42,778 nucleotides of DNA from Endozoicomonas sp. (ex Botrylloides leachii). Its GTDB lineage: Bacteria > Pseudomonadota > Gammaproteobacteria > Pseudomonadales > Endozoicomonadaceae. The position numbers were made by a program, and so were the translations under genes. The stretch spans positions 1 through 42,778 of the forward strand of contig JAQYUY010000091.1 in assembly GCA_028728195.1 (NCBI GenBank). The letters run 5' to 3'. The notes under the pieces are model-generated. The model ran no database searches, was not told the DNA's origin, and saw nothing but the letters and a program-made list of their open reading frames with translations. Positions 34,372 to 42,778 of the stretch are shown in pieces. Positions within the stretch are counted from its first letter, which is position 1; every line of letters starts with the position of its first letter.

Positions 34372-37300
34372 TCAGCTTGTTGCCATTAAAGAGAGCTCTT
34401 GCACAGCAACGGAAAGCATTGCCAAGCTTTGCTTCGGTGCAGCTTGAATTGTACTAATGGTTGATTGCCAACGCTTTAGCTGCGACTGATTAGCTTTGAG
34501 CCAATCAGCCATGGCTTCATCAGCATTCACACCAGAGGCTGACAGCGCTCGAGAGCAATTCTCACCCAAGCAGCGATCGACCTGATCTCTTATAGACGAT
34601 TGAGCTTTACGTTGCCATAAGTCGCCAACAGGCAACTCTTTTACTTGTCCTCGTAGCCAGTATAACGATAAATGGTCTTCCATTGAAAAGTAGACTTTTG
34701 CAGCAGTTTCTACCGGTTGGTTATTTCGGTTAGCAATAAAGACAATGCTTAAAGCGTAATAGTGATATCTCAGTGCGGCACACTTATAGGCTAACTCTGA
34801 GTCAAATTTTTCCACCATCAACTGTCCAGTGGTTTTTTGTAGCCATTCACGACTTTTGTCGCTAACCAACTGATCGAGCTGGCTTGCAACAGTATCTGTT
34901 CCGGTTTTATAGGTGTCTATCAGCTGCTGAATATTCAAATTATTGCCATGAGTTTTGATTAACCAGATGCAGGACTGCTCAATCAATCGTTGAATACGGA
35001 CTTGCTCACTACGTTGAATTTCATCTTTCACACTTAAACCAAGGGTTTCAAATTCATTCCAGATAAGCGGTATTGATTGTATTTCAACCACTGCAATAAA
35101 GGCTCTTAGTGCATCAATAACACTGCAGCGCGTTTCTTGTTGGATATATTCAATAAAAATGGCACCCATCCGGTTGCCCACATTATTGGCCAGATGGGTT
35201 GCCAGTATCTCAGTTTTCAGCGGATGCTGATTGATTTGTTCAGAAAAGCTCTCTTGCAATTGAGAGGGGAAATATTGATACAGTGCCTTTGATAGATAGT
35301 CATCTTCATCAACACGCGCTTCTACAAGGTCTTCAAAGAGTTTAAGCTTGGCATGAGATAGCAATACGGCTATTTCAGGTCGACACAACCCTTCTTCGCG
35401 GAGTGCCCTGGCTTTCATTTCAGAATCTGTCGGCAGACACTCAAGTTGACGATTCAACCTTTCCTCATCCTCATACTTACGAATCAGGTAACGATGGTCA
35501 TTGAATAAAGCCGTACTTTGGTGGTTACTCAGACTTAGACGCTGACTTTGCAGAAAGTTATGGCGTAATATTAACCAGGCAATTTCATCAGTCATCTTTG
35601 CTAATAGCTGGTTGCGTTGCTTTTGAGTCATATCTCCAGCCGCAACAATTTGATCCAATAAAATCTTGATGTTGACCTCATGATCAGAGGTATCGACGCC
35701 ACCAGAGTTATCAACAGCATCCGTATTAATCAGCCCTCCATTACGAGCAAACTCAATTCTGGCTTTCTGGGTTAAACCAAGATTGCCACCTTCACCAACG
35801 ACTTTGGCTTTTAGTTCATCGCCATTAATTCGAAGATTGTCATTTGCTCTATCGCCCACATCAGAGTGTGTTTCTGTGGATGCTTTGACATACGTACCAA
35901 TACCCCCATTCCAAAGAAGGTCAACAGGTGCCTTCAGAATATTCTTAATAAGATCAGCAGGAGTAAGTGTGCTTTTTCTAATATTTAATGCTTGTCTTGC
36001 TTCTGGGCTTAGCTTGATTTTTTTGGCCTGACGACTGTAAATTCCACCGCCTTTAGATAGCAGTGATCGGTCATAATCATCCCAACTTGAGCGAGGCATT
36101 TTAAACAGCTTTTGTCGCTCAATGTAACTAGTTTCTGCTTCTGGATCTGGATCGATAAAAATGTGCATATGATTAAATGCTGCAATGAGACGAATATGTT
36201 TCGATAGAAGCATGCCATTGCCAAAGACATCACCTGCCATATCTCCGATACCTATCGCAGTGAAACCTGTTGTTTGGCTATCAATACTACGTTCTTTAAA
36301 GAGCCGCTTGACTGACTCCCAAGCACCTCGTGCAGTAATACCCATCCCTTTATGGTCATAGCCTTGACTGCCGCCAGATGCAAAGGCATCACCTAACCAG
36401 AAGTTATATTTTTCAGACATACTGTTTGCTATATCTGAAAAAGTGGCTGTGCCTTTATCAGCAGCAACAACAAGGTAAGGATCGTCTTCATCGTAGCGAA
36501 CTACTTTATCTGGGGGAATAATATTCCCTTGGCGCATATTATCAGTAATATCGAGCAGTCCTGAGATGAAAATCTTATAACTTTTCACGCCTTCTGCCAT
36601 GATCTCATCTCTTGAGCCATTGACTGGCAATTGTTTAGGAATAAACCCGCCTTTGGCGCCATGAGGAACAATAATGGCATTCTTCACCATTTGTGCTTTA
36701 ACCAGCCCCAGAATTTCTGTTCGAAAGTCCTCTCTGCGATCAGACCAGCGTAGCCCACCACGGGCAATTTTTCCGCCTCGCATATGCACGCCTTCGACTG
36801 AGGGTGAATAAACAAAAATTTCAAACAAGGGCCTTGGCTGGGGAGCAGCAGGTATAGCTGCTGGCTTTAATTTAAACGACAAGTAGTCTTTTGGTTGGCC
36901 TTCCTCATTGATTTGGTAAGCACTGGTTCTGAGCATCGCTTGAATGACGCTGAGAAAATGTCTGAGAATTCTGTCCTCATCTAAATTGGCTACATCATCA
37001 AGTAGCTTCTTAATTTTTGCGATAACGCTATCGGCGGTCTTCTTTCTGTTACCTGTTCTACGGGGAGAAAAACGAACGTCGAATAACTTAACTAACTGTC
37101 TGGTAATTTCTGCATTATTATTGAGAACCCTCTCCATATAATATTGACTAAAAGATACCTGCAATTGTATTAAGTACTTTGCCAGCGCTCTGATCAGGGT
37201 AATTTGTTTCCAATTGAGTCCAGCATTAACCACGAGGGCGTTGAACCCATCATTTTCGAGCTGGCCTTTCCATGTTCTAGTAAACACATCCTGAAATTGT

Positions 37301-39186
37301 TCACGAAGAGAGCTGTCGTCTAGATTAAGGTTAGGGTTTGGCTCAATGCTAAAATCGTGAACCCAGCTGTTTTCATTATCTTTGGGATGAACGGTATAGG
37401 GGCGTGCGCTGAATATTCGAACGCCCATATGCTCTAGAATGGGTAATACTTCGGATAATGCTAACTGCTCTCCTTTGCCAAGCACACGAAAATGACAATG
37501 ACTAAAATCATTCACCGGATGATAAAGAGATGTGCTTAGCTCTGCTTTATCTTTAAGCGCTGATAAGCGTTCAATGTCTGCTACGGATTGCCGAGGATGA
37601 ACATCTTCGCGATAAGCAGCAGGAAAGGCATTAGCATAAGTGCGATATAAAAATCCCCCAGCAGCCTCTCCGTGTTTATCGAGAATGGCCTGCTGCAAAT
37701 GGTCTTTCCAGTCCAGAGTAGCCTCGGTGAGGATTCGTTCTAGTGTGTTTTCTTCAAAACTTCGTTCGTTGGAATTGTGACAATGCACAACAAATTGAAG
37801 CTGGACTAAGGGGTTTTCTGAAAGATAGACATTAAAGTCAACACTATTACCACCTAACTCATCCATTAAAATCGTTTGAAACCGCTGTCGCATTTCCGTA
37901 TTAAAACGATCACGAGGCACATAAATCATAGCGGTCACAAAGCGATCGTAACAGTCAGGACGCAGGAATACTCTTAATTGTCGGCGCTCATTGCAATCTA
38001 GAATGCCCATGATGGTATTGAACAATTGTTCCTGAGTAGCCTGAAGAATTTCATCTCGCGGGAAATTGCTGATTATGTGGCGCAGCGCTTTACCTCGATG
38101 GCTATTTTCTGGCGTTTCCGACATATCCAACAAGGTGGCTACTTTTTTTCTGAGTAGCGGAATATATTCAATAGGCGCAGAGTAGGCTTGAGATGAAAAA
38201 AGCCCGAAGAAACACCATTTACCTATAACTATACCTTTTTCATTAAATTGCTTTATACCAAGATAATCCATGTGGGAATGACGCTGCACCGTTGATCGAC
38301 TGGAAGACTTGGTAATAATCAGTAGCTCTGGTTCTTGCAATTTGGAAGCTAGATAAGGTGATAAATAAGTTTCAGTTGAAGTTTTTGGGGTATCTTCACG
38401 AAAGGTGCCCAAGGCAGAGCCTTGTTTAATACGCTGGCAAGTACCTTTACTTGTTTGATCCAGCTCATAGTACCGATAGCCAATAAATAAAAAATTATCT
38501 TTTTTTAACCACTGAAGATAATCAATGACTTCTGCTTGCTCTTCTTCAGTTACCTGTTGAGGCTGTGTTTTGCACCAATGGATAGCCTTATTCAGCTGTG
38601 CTTCCATTGCTGAACGGTCGCGCACTATCTGCTCAACATCGCTAATAACCTCTTGAATACCTTCAATAATACGGCTCAGCTCTTTAGCATTATCTTGTCG
38701 ATCAATCTCGATACGCATCAGCGTCTCAGGATGACCTCCGTTTTGGTCTGCGTCAGCGGGCTGAAGTGTAATAAGCTGGCCTTTTTTATCACGTATTGAT
38801 CTAATTACGGGATGGGTTAGATTGTGAACAGCTACTTCCTGGCGGTCTAGCTCCATCATGACAGAGGCAACTAAAAATGGCATATCATCACCCAGTATTT
38901 CAATAATACTGTGGGTTGAATGCCAGAAATGTTCTTCCGGTTCGGGGTTATAGGCTCTAAACTTAAAGGCCCCTGGTACTTTATGCTGAATGAACTGCCA
39001 AAGGCAAAGGAGGGAACCATAGCAATCATCAGCTGAAATAGTTAGCAGATCTTTTATTTGCGTCTGCCGAAAATAATAGTCAGCTAATAGCCCTGCTTGT
39101 TTACTCTCCTGCTCTGGCATATGCTCAGTCATCCAGACTTGAGCCTGTTCAATGGTCAGCTTACGGACGTCTTTAAAAGTATTCAT
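34372..39186 (-). CDS. gdhB: NAD-specific glutamate dehydrogenase, large (about 180 kDa) class
   Basis: This 1604-aa enzyme matches the giant bacterial NAD-GDH family (GdhB of Pseudomonas is about 1620 aa). It deaminates glutamate to 2-oxoglutarate and ammonia with NAD. The N-terminal half is the regulatory ACT/PAS-like region. The catalytic core begins near residue 800 with MRGGKIARGGLRWSDRREDF, then GAKGGFIPKQLP (with the lysine). The dinucleotide fold has GIGDMAGDVFGNGML near 980, and GGNLGLTQKARIEFARNGG with INTDAVDNSGGVDTSDHEV near 1130-1160. The C-terminus is long and helical. It is monocistronic, ends with a terminator, and its leader abuts a long intergenic region. Confidence 0.96.
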   Translation of the reverse strand: MNTFKDVRKLTIEQAQVWMTEHMPEQESKQAGLLADYYFRQTQIKDLLTISADDCYGSLLCLWQFIQHKVPGAFKFRAYNPEPEEHFWHSTHSIIEILGDDMPFLVASVMMELDRQEVAVHNLTHPVIRSIRDKKGQLITLQPADADQNGGHPETLMRIEIDRQDNAKELSRIIEGIQEVISDVEQIVRDRSAMEAQLNKAIHWCKTQPQQVTEEEQAEVIDYLQWLKKDNFLFIGYRYYELDQTSKGTCQRIKQGSALGTFREDTPKTSTETYLSPYLASKLQEPELLIITKSSSRSTVQRHSHMDYLGIKQFNEKGIVIGKWCFFGLFSSQAYSAPIEYIPLLRKKVATLLDMSETPENSHRGKALRHIISNFPRDEILQATQEQLFNTIMGILDCNERRQLRVFLRPDCYDRFVTAMIYVPRDRFNTEMRQRFQTILMDELGGNSVDFNVYLSENPLVQLQFVVHCHNSNERSFEENTLERILTEATLDWKDHLQQAILDKHGEAAGGFLYRTYANAFPAAYREDVHPRQSVADIERLSALKDKAELSTSLYHPVNDFSHCHFRVLGKGEQLALSEVLPILEHMGVRIFSARPYTVHPKDNENSWVHDFSIEPNPNLNLDDSSLREQFQDVFTRTWKGQLENDGFNALVVNAGLNWKQITLIRALAKYLIQLQVSFSQYYMERVLNNNAEITRQLVKLFDVRFSPRRTGNRKKTADSVIAKIKKLLDDVANLDEDRILRHFLSVIQAMLRTSAYQINEEGQPKDYLSFKLKPAAIPAAPQPRPLFEIFVYSPSVEGVHMRGGKIARGGLRWSDRREDFRTEILGLVKAQMVKNAIIVPHGAKGGFIPKQLPVNGSRDEIMAEGVKSYKIFISGLLDITDNMRQGNIIPPDKVVRYDEDDPYLVVAADKGTATFSDIANSMSEKYNFWLGDAFASGGSQGYDHKGMGITARGAWESVKRLFKERSIDSQTTGFTAIGIGDMAGDVFGNGMLLSKHIRLIAAFNHMHIFIDPDPEAETSYIERQKLFKMPRSSWDDYDRSLLSKGGGIYSRQAKKIKLSPEARQALNIRKSTLTPADLIKNILKAPVDLLWNGGIGTYVKASTETHSDVGDRANDNLRINGDELKAKVVGEGGNLGLTQKARIEFARNGGLINTDAVDNSGGVDTSDHEVNIKILLDQIVAAGDMTQKQRNQLLAKMTDEIAWLILRHNFLQSQRLSLSNHQSTALFNDHRYLIRKYEDEERLNRQLECLPTDSEMKARALREEGLCRPEIAVLLSHAKLKLFEDLVEARVDEDDYLSKALYQYFPSQLQESFSEQINQHPLKTEILATHLANNVGNRMGAIFIEYIQQETRCSVIDALRAFIAVVEIQSIPLIWNEFETLGLSVKDEIQRSEQVRIQRLIEQSCIWLIKTHGNNLNIQQLIDTYKTGTDTVASQLDQLVSDKSREWLQKTTGQLMVEKFDSELAYKCAALRYHYYALSIVFIANRNNQPVETAAKVYFSMEDHLSLYWLRGQVKELPVGDLWQRKAQSSIRDQVDRCLGENCSRALSASGVNADEAMADWLKANQSQLKRWQSTISTIQAAPKQSLAMLSVAVQELSLMATS

Positions 39187-39987
39187 ATTTTACTAAGCTC
39201 TATCCAGCAGGCGAATCATGCCGGTTTATAAATTTCTGTGATTATCAGAAAAAAATAGCAAGGGGATGTTACTGATTGCGACCTGAAATTGCATTGGTAT
39301 GACGTTTGTATACCTATTGCTAAAAGAGTTCAATAAGTATCAGTGATTACAGAGCGAGCCATTCGCTATTTATCTATAAAAATAGTTTGATATCCATCAA
39401 GTAGATAGTTTTTAATCATATGCTGTTTTAGGCTACCTTTTTTCCCGCTACTATGAATCCGATGCTGATAAAAAAGCTTCTGTCTTAGAGCATTGCATTA
39501 ACAAATAAAATATGCCTTTCAAACCAGTTATATCAAGGTTTCTAGCCAGACTGCATAACCGTGCAGCTGTCTTTGAGGCTAAAATTAGGGCTAAATAACA
39601 AAATATATATTTACAACCAGTTAATAGCCGATTGTTTAGTTGATGAACAATGTATTTTTACCATCAACAGAGCCCTTTGACGTTGAGTACAATAGAATCA
39701 GTGGTTTACTCCCTAACAGGTCATTGCATTTTGCATTTAGGTTTGTCTATATTTCCTTTGCTAAGTTGTAGCCTAGTTGTATTTATTAAAGAAAAACCGA
39801 CGTTATGAGAGGTTGTTGATCCTGCTAGTAATTTGCATTAGTTAGTCAATTTTGGTATAAAGCCCAGTCTTTGTAAGAGGGCAGTTGCTAATAAAACCAT
39901 GGGCAGCTCTCCCCCTAAGCATATTTTAGAATTCAGTAGAAGATGCCCGGCCTCATGGCTGGAGTATTGGTTTGAGAGGCCATAAAA
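39187..39987. other. 801-base divergent intergenic region gdhB / rpmB
   Basis: This region holds the gdhB promoter on the left and the rpmBG leader on the right. I found no supportable gene. The usual radC or coaBC neighbours of rpmB are absent. Inverted repeats are few. Confidence 0.5.
39833..39861 (+). promoter_or_regulatory. possible promoter for rpmBG
   Basis: TTGCAT (39833-39838) and TATAAA (39856-39861) are separated by 17 bases. The -10 matches five of six consensus bases and the -35 three of six. It would give a leader of about 120 bases to rpmB. Confidence 0.35.
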
Positions 39988-40224
39988 ATGTCCAAGGTTT
40001 GTCAGGTTACCGGTAAACGGCCTGTTACTGGGAATAATGTATCCCATGCACACAACAAAACTCGTCGTCGCTTTGTGCCTAATTTGCACTATAAGCGTTT
40101 CTGGGTAGCGAGTGAGAATCGTTTCGTGCGCCTACGTGTTTCTGCAAAAGGCATGCGCATTATTGATAAGAAAGGCATTGATGTCATTCTGACTGACCTG
40201 CGTAATGCTGGGCAGAAGATTTAA
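39988..40224 (+). CDS. rpmB: 50S ribosomal protein L28
   Basis: This 78-aa protein is L28 of the large subunit, the same length as in E. coli, with [16 protein letters not shown] at the N-terminus, [15 protein letters not shown] and [18 protein letters not shown]. It has a single cysteine near the start and lacks the CxxC zinc motifs, so it is a zinc-independent form. GAGAGG precedes the ATG. rpmG follows 20 bases on, the usual pair. Confidence 0.97.
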   Translation: MSKVCQVTGKRPVTGNNVSHAHNKTRRRFVPNLHYKRFWVASENRFVRLRVSAKGMRIIDKKGIDVILTDLRNAGQKI

Positions 40225-40244
40225 ACACCATAAGGTATTCATTC

Positions 40245-40412
40245 ATGGCAAAAGGCATTCGCGAAAAAATTAAGCTGGTCTCCTCTGCAGGCACTGGCCA
40301 CTACTATACAACCACTAAAAATAAACGTAATACACCAGATAAACTAGTATTCAAAAAGTACGACCCTGTCGTACGTAAGCATGTTGAGTATAAGGAATAC
40401 AAGATCAAATAA
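40245..40412 (+). CDS. rpmG: 50S ribosomal protein L33
   Basis: This 55-aa protein is L33, nearly identical to that of E. coli: [19 protein letters not shown], then [32 protein letters not shown]. It lacks the four zinc-binding cysteines, so it is the zinc-independent type. It is too short for many ORF finders. It starts with ATG, follows rpmB, and ends with TAA. I see no strong terminator after it. Confidence 0.97.
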   Translation: MAKGIREKIKLVSSAGTGHYYTTTKNKRNTPDKLVFKKYDPVVRKHVEYKEYKIK

Positions 40413-40781
40413 GGTCATTTTACTCCGCCTCTTAACTGATAACCTGTCCTTTTGTTCTGATTAGTTTCAGACTGGGGCAGCTTACCCATGCCTATAAAAT
40501 AGTCTTATCAGGCAACCGCTGACTAAATTCTATTTACAAATCCTATCAGCGAAAGTTAATACTCGGTTTTTAATTTTACTCTCCTGTACTGCCTGATATT
40601 ACCGACAGCCGATACTATGCTCATTGGCACTTTTTCCATCAAAATCTTTTCTATTTCAGATGCGGCCAGATGCCAGCTACACCAAGCCCAAACACTTATT
40701 AAGAAGCAAGTGATTAGGCTGGGTGAAAACAAGCAATAGAACCGCTTATTGAAACATAAAGGCTAAAGATTCAGAAATTGA
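40413..40781. other. 369-base convergent intergenic region rpmG / aphA
   Basis: This region lies between the end of rpmG and the end of the leftward phosphatase gene. It must hold the terminators of both, but I see no clear stem followed by a T-run. A weak stem GCCTATAA/TTAT(c)AGGC sits near 40491-40515. There is no gene. Confidence 0.45.
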
Positions 40782-41489
40782 TTATACCTGAGAGTTAGCA
40801 ATAACCTCTTCACCGTATTTACCATTATTTGGCAATGGGTAAAAGGCAGAGTTAGCCGCTCGCATAACACGAATACCGCGGGCCCCTGCAGCACGGGCGG
40901 AGGTCATATCAGCATTAGCATCACCGTAATAAAGTTTAATATGATATTTTTTCAAGTTATCTGTTTTATCTAGCGGATTTGCCTTGCTTTTATCAGCAAA
41001 AATAACAGGCTTCATATTTTTAATATGAAAATCTCTTTTAATAATAGCGGTAACTTTTTCACCTTTGGTATAAGGGCGAGCGGTAATAAAGTAAATAGTA
41101 TCGCCCCGAGCCTCATGCATTTTTATCAGCTTCTTAGCTATAGTTTTTGGAATGCTAAAATTATCCCAACCACCATTCATTTTTTTCCAAAAAGCTGGGT
41201 TTTTAAGGTAAGCATCGCTGTTTGGAGAATATTCCATCTTACCCCTAAAATAGCCTGGAGAAGAGAATAGTGTAGTGTCATCAATATCCAAGCCCACCGC
41301 CATAGGTGGTTTTCCCTTCAGGCTTTGTTTAATTTCATCAACAGTAACCCAGTCAACAGCAGCGCGCTTCATAAGCTGTGCAGAGGTGACTCCTGTTGAC
41401 TTCACAGGTGCTGGCTGAATATCTGCACTACAAAAAGGTGATGCGAGGGTTAAAGCAAGGGTCGCAGAAGCGAAAAGTGCTTTTTTCAT
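40782..41489 (-). CDS. aphA: class B acid phosphatase (HAD superfamily)
   Basis: This 235-aa periplasmic protein matches class B nonspecific acid phosphatase AphA (237 aa in E. coli). A signal peptide (MKKALFASATLALTLASPFCSA) is followed by the HAD motif GLDIDDTTLF near residue 66, LKNPAFWKKMNGGWDNFSIPK, motif II YFITARPYTKGEK, and motif III/IV IKLYYGDANADMTSARAAGARG with IRVMRAANSAFYPLPN. It removes phosphate from nucleotides and other organic esters in the periplasm. It has its own start at 41489; the ribosome site is weak (AGG about eleven bases upstream). Confidence 0.94.
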   Translation of the reverse strand: MKKALFASATLALTLASPFCSADIQPAPVKSTGVTSAQLMKRAAVDWVTVDEIKQSLKGKPPMAVGLDIDDTTLFSSPGYFRGKMEYSPNSDAYLKNPAFWKKMNGGWDNFSIPKTIAKKLIKMHEARGDTIYFITARPYTKGEKVTAIIKRDFHIKNMKPVIFADKSKANPLDKTDNLKKYHIKLYYGDANADMTSARAAGARGIRVMRAANSAFYPLPNNGKYGEEVIANSQV

Positions 41490-41675
41490 AGCAGTCTTAA
41501 CCTAGACAAAATAGATAAAGTTACATGGCTACCTCCCAATTAGACAGACCTGACTTGTCCAACTCTGGCGTCGTAGCAAGAAAGCTTCTCTGGGTTGCAG
41601 CTAATAAATATTATAAATTAAGAATTTTTTATAACTGTGAACAATATATGAATTTGCAGACTGATTACTTAATGC

Positions 41676-41716
41676 ATACCAAGACCTCTCCTTTTCTCAA
41701 GAAAAAATCTTGGTAT
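41676..41716. repeat. nested inverted repeat between aphA and the small-protein gene
   Basis: ATACCAAGA (41676-41684) and TCTTGGTAT (41708-41716) are exact complements. Inside them TTTTCT (41692-41697) and AGAAAA (41700-41705) also pair. A further stem CTCTT/AAGAG lies at 41726-41741. No long T-run follows on either strand. Confidence 0.5.
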
Positions 41717-41765
41717 AAGCAATGCCTCTTAACCTGAAGAGATAAAATTTGGGGAAAATTAGCAT

Positions 41766-41999
41766 TTAGTGATAGGAAGGGTTATCAAATTCGTCTTCAT
41801 CGTTGTTTTGGGTTATATCACCCTCATTATTGGCTTGCCTTACTGTATAGTAGCGATCAATGCCTTGACGAATCTTTGACGCTTTCTTTTTTTTATTGCG
41901 TTCTTCAGCAGATCGCTTTCTACGTAGAACGTGCTTTTTATCCTTATTCTCCATGAAATCTTCATCTTCCCACTGAAATCTTGCCTGCCCTTTGGCCAT
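41766..41999 (-). CDS. hypothetical small highly charged protein, 77 aa
   Basis: I do not recognise this 77-aa protein. It starts MAKGQARFQWEDEDFME, carries a lysine/arginine-rich middle (VLRRKRSAEERNKKKKASKI) and ends in an acidic, asparagine-rich tail. It has no signal peptide and looks nucleic-acid-like in charge, as inference. The frame extends upstream to 42056, but ATG at 41999 has GGAAG seven bases upstream, so I prefer it. Confidence 0.55.
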   Translation of the reverse strand: MAKGQARFQWEDEDFMENKDKKHVLRRKRSAEERNKKKKASKIRQGIDRYYTVRQANNEGDITQNNDEDEFDNPSYH

Positions 42000-42741
42000 A
42001 ATAGTACTTCCTTCCTTGCTACATCCATAGTAATAAATATAGGCTTCTCGAGGCATTTTGTTATAAGAAAAACTGATATAGAACTATCTTGCTAATACCC
42101 AATAGGACATTATTGCGAAGTGAGATCCGAGTATATTGTTGTGCTTTAAATATTTTCTTTGCAAGACACCACTCATGGAGCCTTTCTCCAATCGACACTC
42201 TCCTTCTGAAGCCATCCTTCGGGCAGTGCGCTAGTATTGCAAATAAAGTATAAGTTATCGGGAACTAGGGGGAGATGCGCTTTCTGCGCAACAGATAAAC
42301 AGGGCAATACAATCAATTTTTACCTGTCACCCCATCGTAATACCTACGACAAAGGATATATAACAAAGTCAAAGGCGAGATCGCTTAAAAGCTAAATAAA
42401 ATCTTGAACTAATCACTGCTCATAGAGAAAATATGAAGCGTCTTTGCTTGATTGTGCTTGACAAAATACTATTGAGAAATGATTAAGAAAGTCAACGATC
42501 AGTTGAAGAATACCGCTGAAATAGAGCACTGCCATCACCATTGAAAGTTTAATTTTATGGTGAGCTTACTGGCAATACTTGTAGCCTATCCGCTCTAAAA
42601 GAAGAAGCCCTCCCCCGAGCATTCAACATTCAGGACTGATTAAAACTGCTTGATGGCTGATATAGCACGCGCCATCTAAAAATATGACAATGTCGTTTAT
42701 GACCTATTCAAATGATTTTATACAGCGTGTACTTAAAGTAC
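42000..42741. other. about 740-base region without an intact gene
   Basis: No open frame with a ribosome site is visible. Around 42580-42680 a plus-strand frame reads EEALPRAFNIQD, stop, LKLLDG, stop, which looks like a decayed coding remnant such as the end of a transposase. The rest is unremarkable AT-rich sequence, with the leader of the small gene on the left. Confidence 0.4.
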
Positions 42742-42775
42742 AAAAAGATAAAAAGCTGTCTCACAGAGCGACAGC
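42742..42775 (-). terminator. rho-independent terminator of a leftward gene outside the window
   Basis: On the minus strand GCTGTC (42770-42775), a 9-base loop and GACAGC (42755-42760) form a stem followed directly by TTTTTATCTTTTT. The stem, loop and T-run are classic. The gene it ends lies to the right of the window. Confidence 0.75.
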
Positions 42776-42778
42776 ATC

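Noticed and set aside
39838..40089. Leftward open frame over the start of rpmB
   Set aside because: Antisense to a certain ribosomal protein gene and its leader; no homology recognised.
41525..41737. Plus-strand open frame of 70 residues between aphA and the small gene
   Set aside because: No ribosome site, crosses the stacked hairpins, and composition is not protein-like.
1..42778. tRNA, rRNA, CRISPR array or prophage
   Set aside because: No cloverleaf, no ribosomal sequence, no regular spaced repeats and no phage structural genes. The tail-like genes are clearly type VI secretion.

Overview
The window looks like the chromosome of an AT-rich gammaproteobacterium, most likely a marine or host-associated relative of Endozoicomonas, Zooshikella or Hahella. 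This rests on the L28/L33 pair, the PepN/DUF2797/YeaC/rhomboid/NAD kinase block (a gene order I know from Pseudomonas-like genomes), the giant NAD-glutamate dehydrogenase, a type VI secretion cluster and a eukaryote-like ankyrin protein. The genus is inference. I saw no rRNA, tRNA, CRISPR or prophage.

Layout. 1-358 is the 3' end of a frameshifted IS5-type transposase. 419-1081 is an unrecognised basic protein. 1146-6076 (minus) is the PrkA kinase / YeaH / SpoVR stress operon. 6587-8056 (minus) is an exported PhoPQ-activated (PqaA-like) protein. 8493-22701 (plus) is a type VI secretion cluster in the order tssA, hcp, tssB, tssC, a second tssC-like gene, tssE, tssF, tssG, tssH(clpV), vgrG, a DUF6931-like gene and a PAAR gene. 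It holds sheath, tube, spike, part of the baseplate and the recycling ATPase. No tssJ, tssK, tssL or tssM is present. 22856-28578 (minus) is pepN, a DUF2797 gene, a yeaC-like gene, a rhomboid protease and nadK. 29318-32826 (plus) is a four-gene Mn/Zn/Fe ABC importer in SitABCD order. 32903-34165 (minus) is the ankyrin protein. 34372-39186 (minus) is NAD-glutamate dehydrogenase. 39988-40412 (plus) is rpmB-rpmG. 40782-41489 (minus) is a class B acid phosphatase, and 41766-41999 (minus) a small charged protein. The last 780 bases hold no intact gene and end in a terminator serving a leftward gene beyond the window.

The clearest accessory signal is the secretion cluster. It has a duplicated sheath gene, an hcp gene bracketed by strong stem-loops, and a DUF6931-like gene between spike and tip, but lacks the membrane-complex genes. 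The ankyrin protein and the high-affinity metal importer would fit a host-associated life. No wholly new system is evident. The best candidates for undescribed biology are the post-transcriptional insulation of hcp, the sheath paralogue, the DUF6931-like gene, the ankyrin protein and the two unrecognised small basic proteins.
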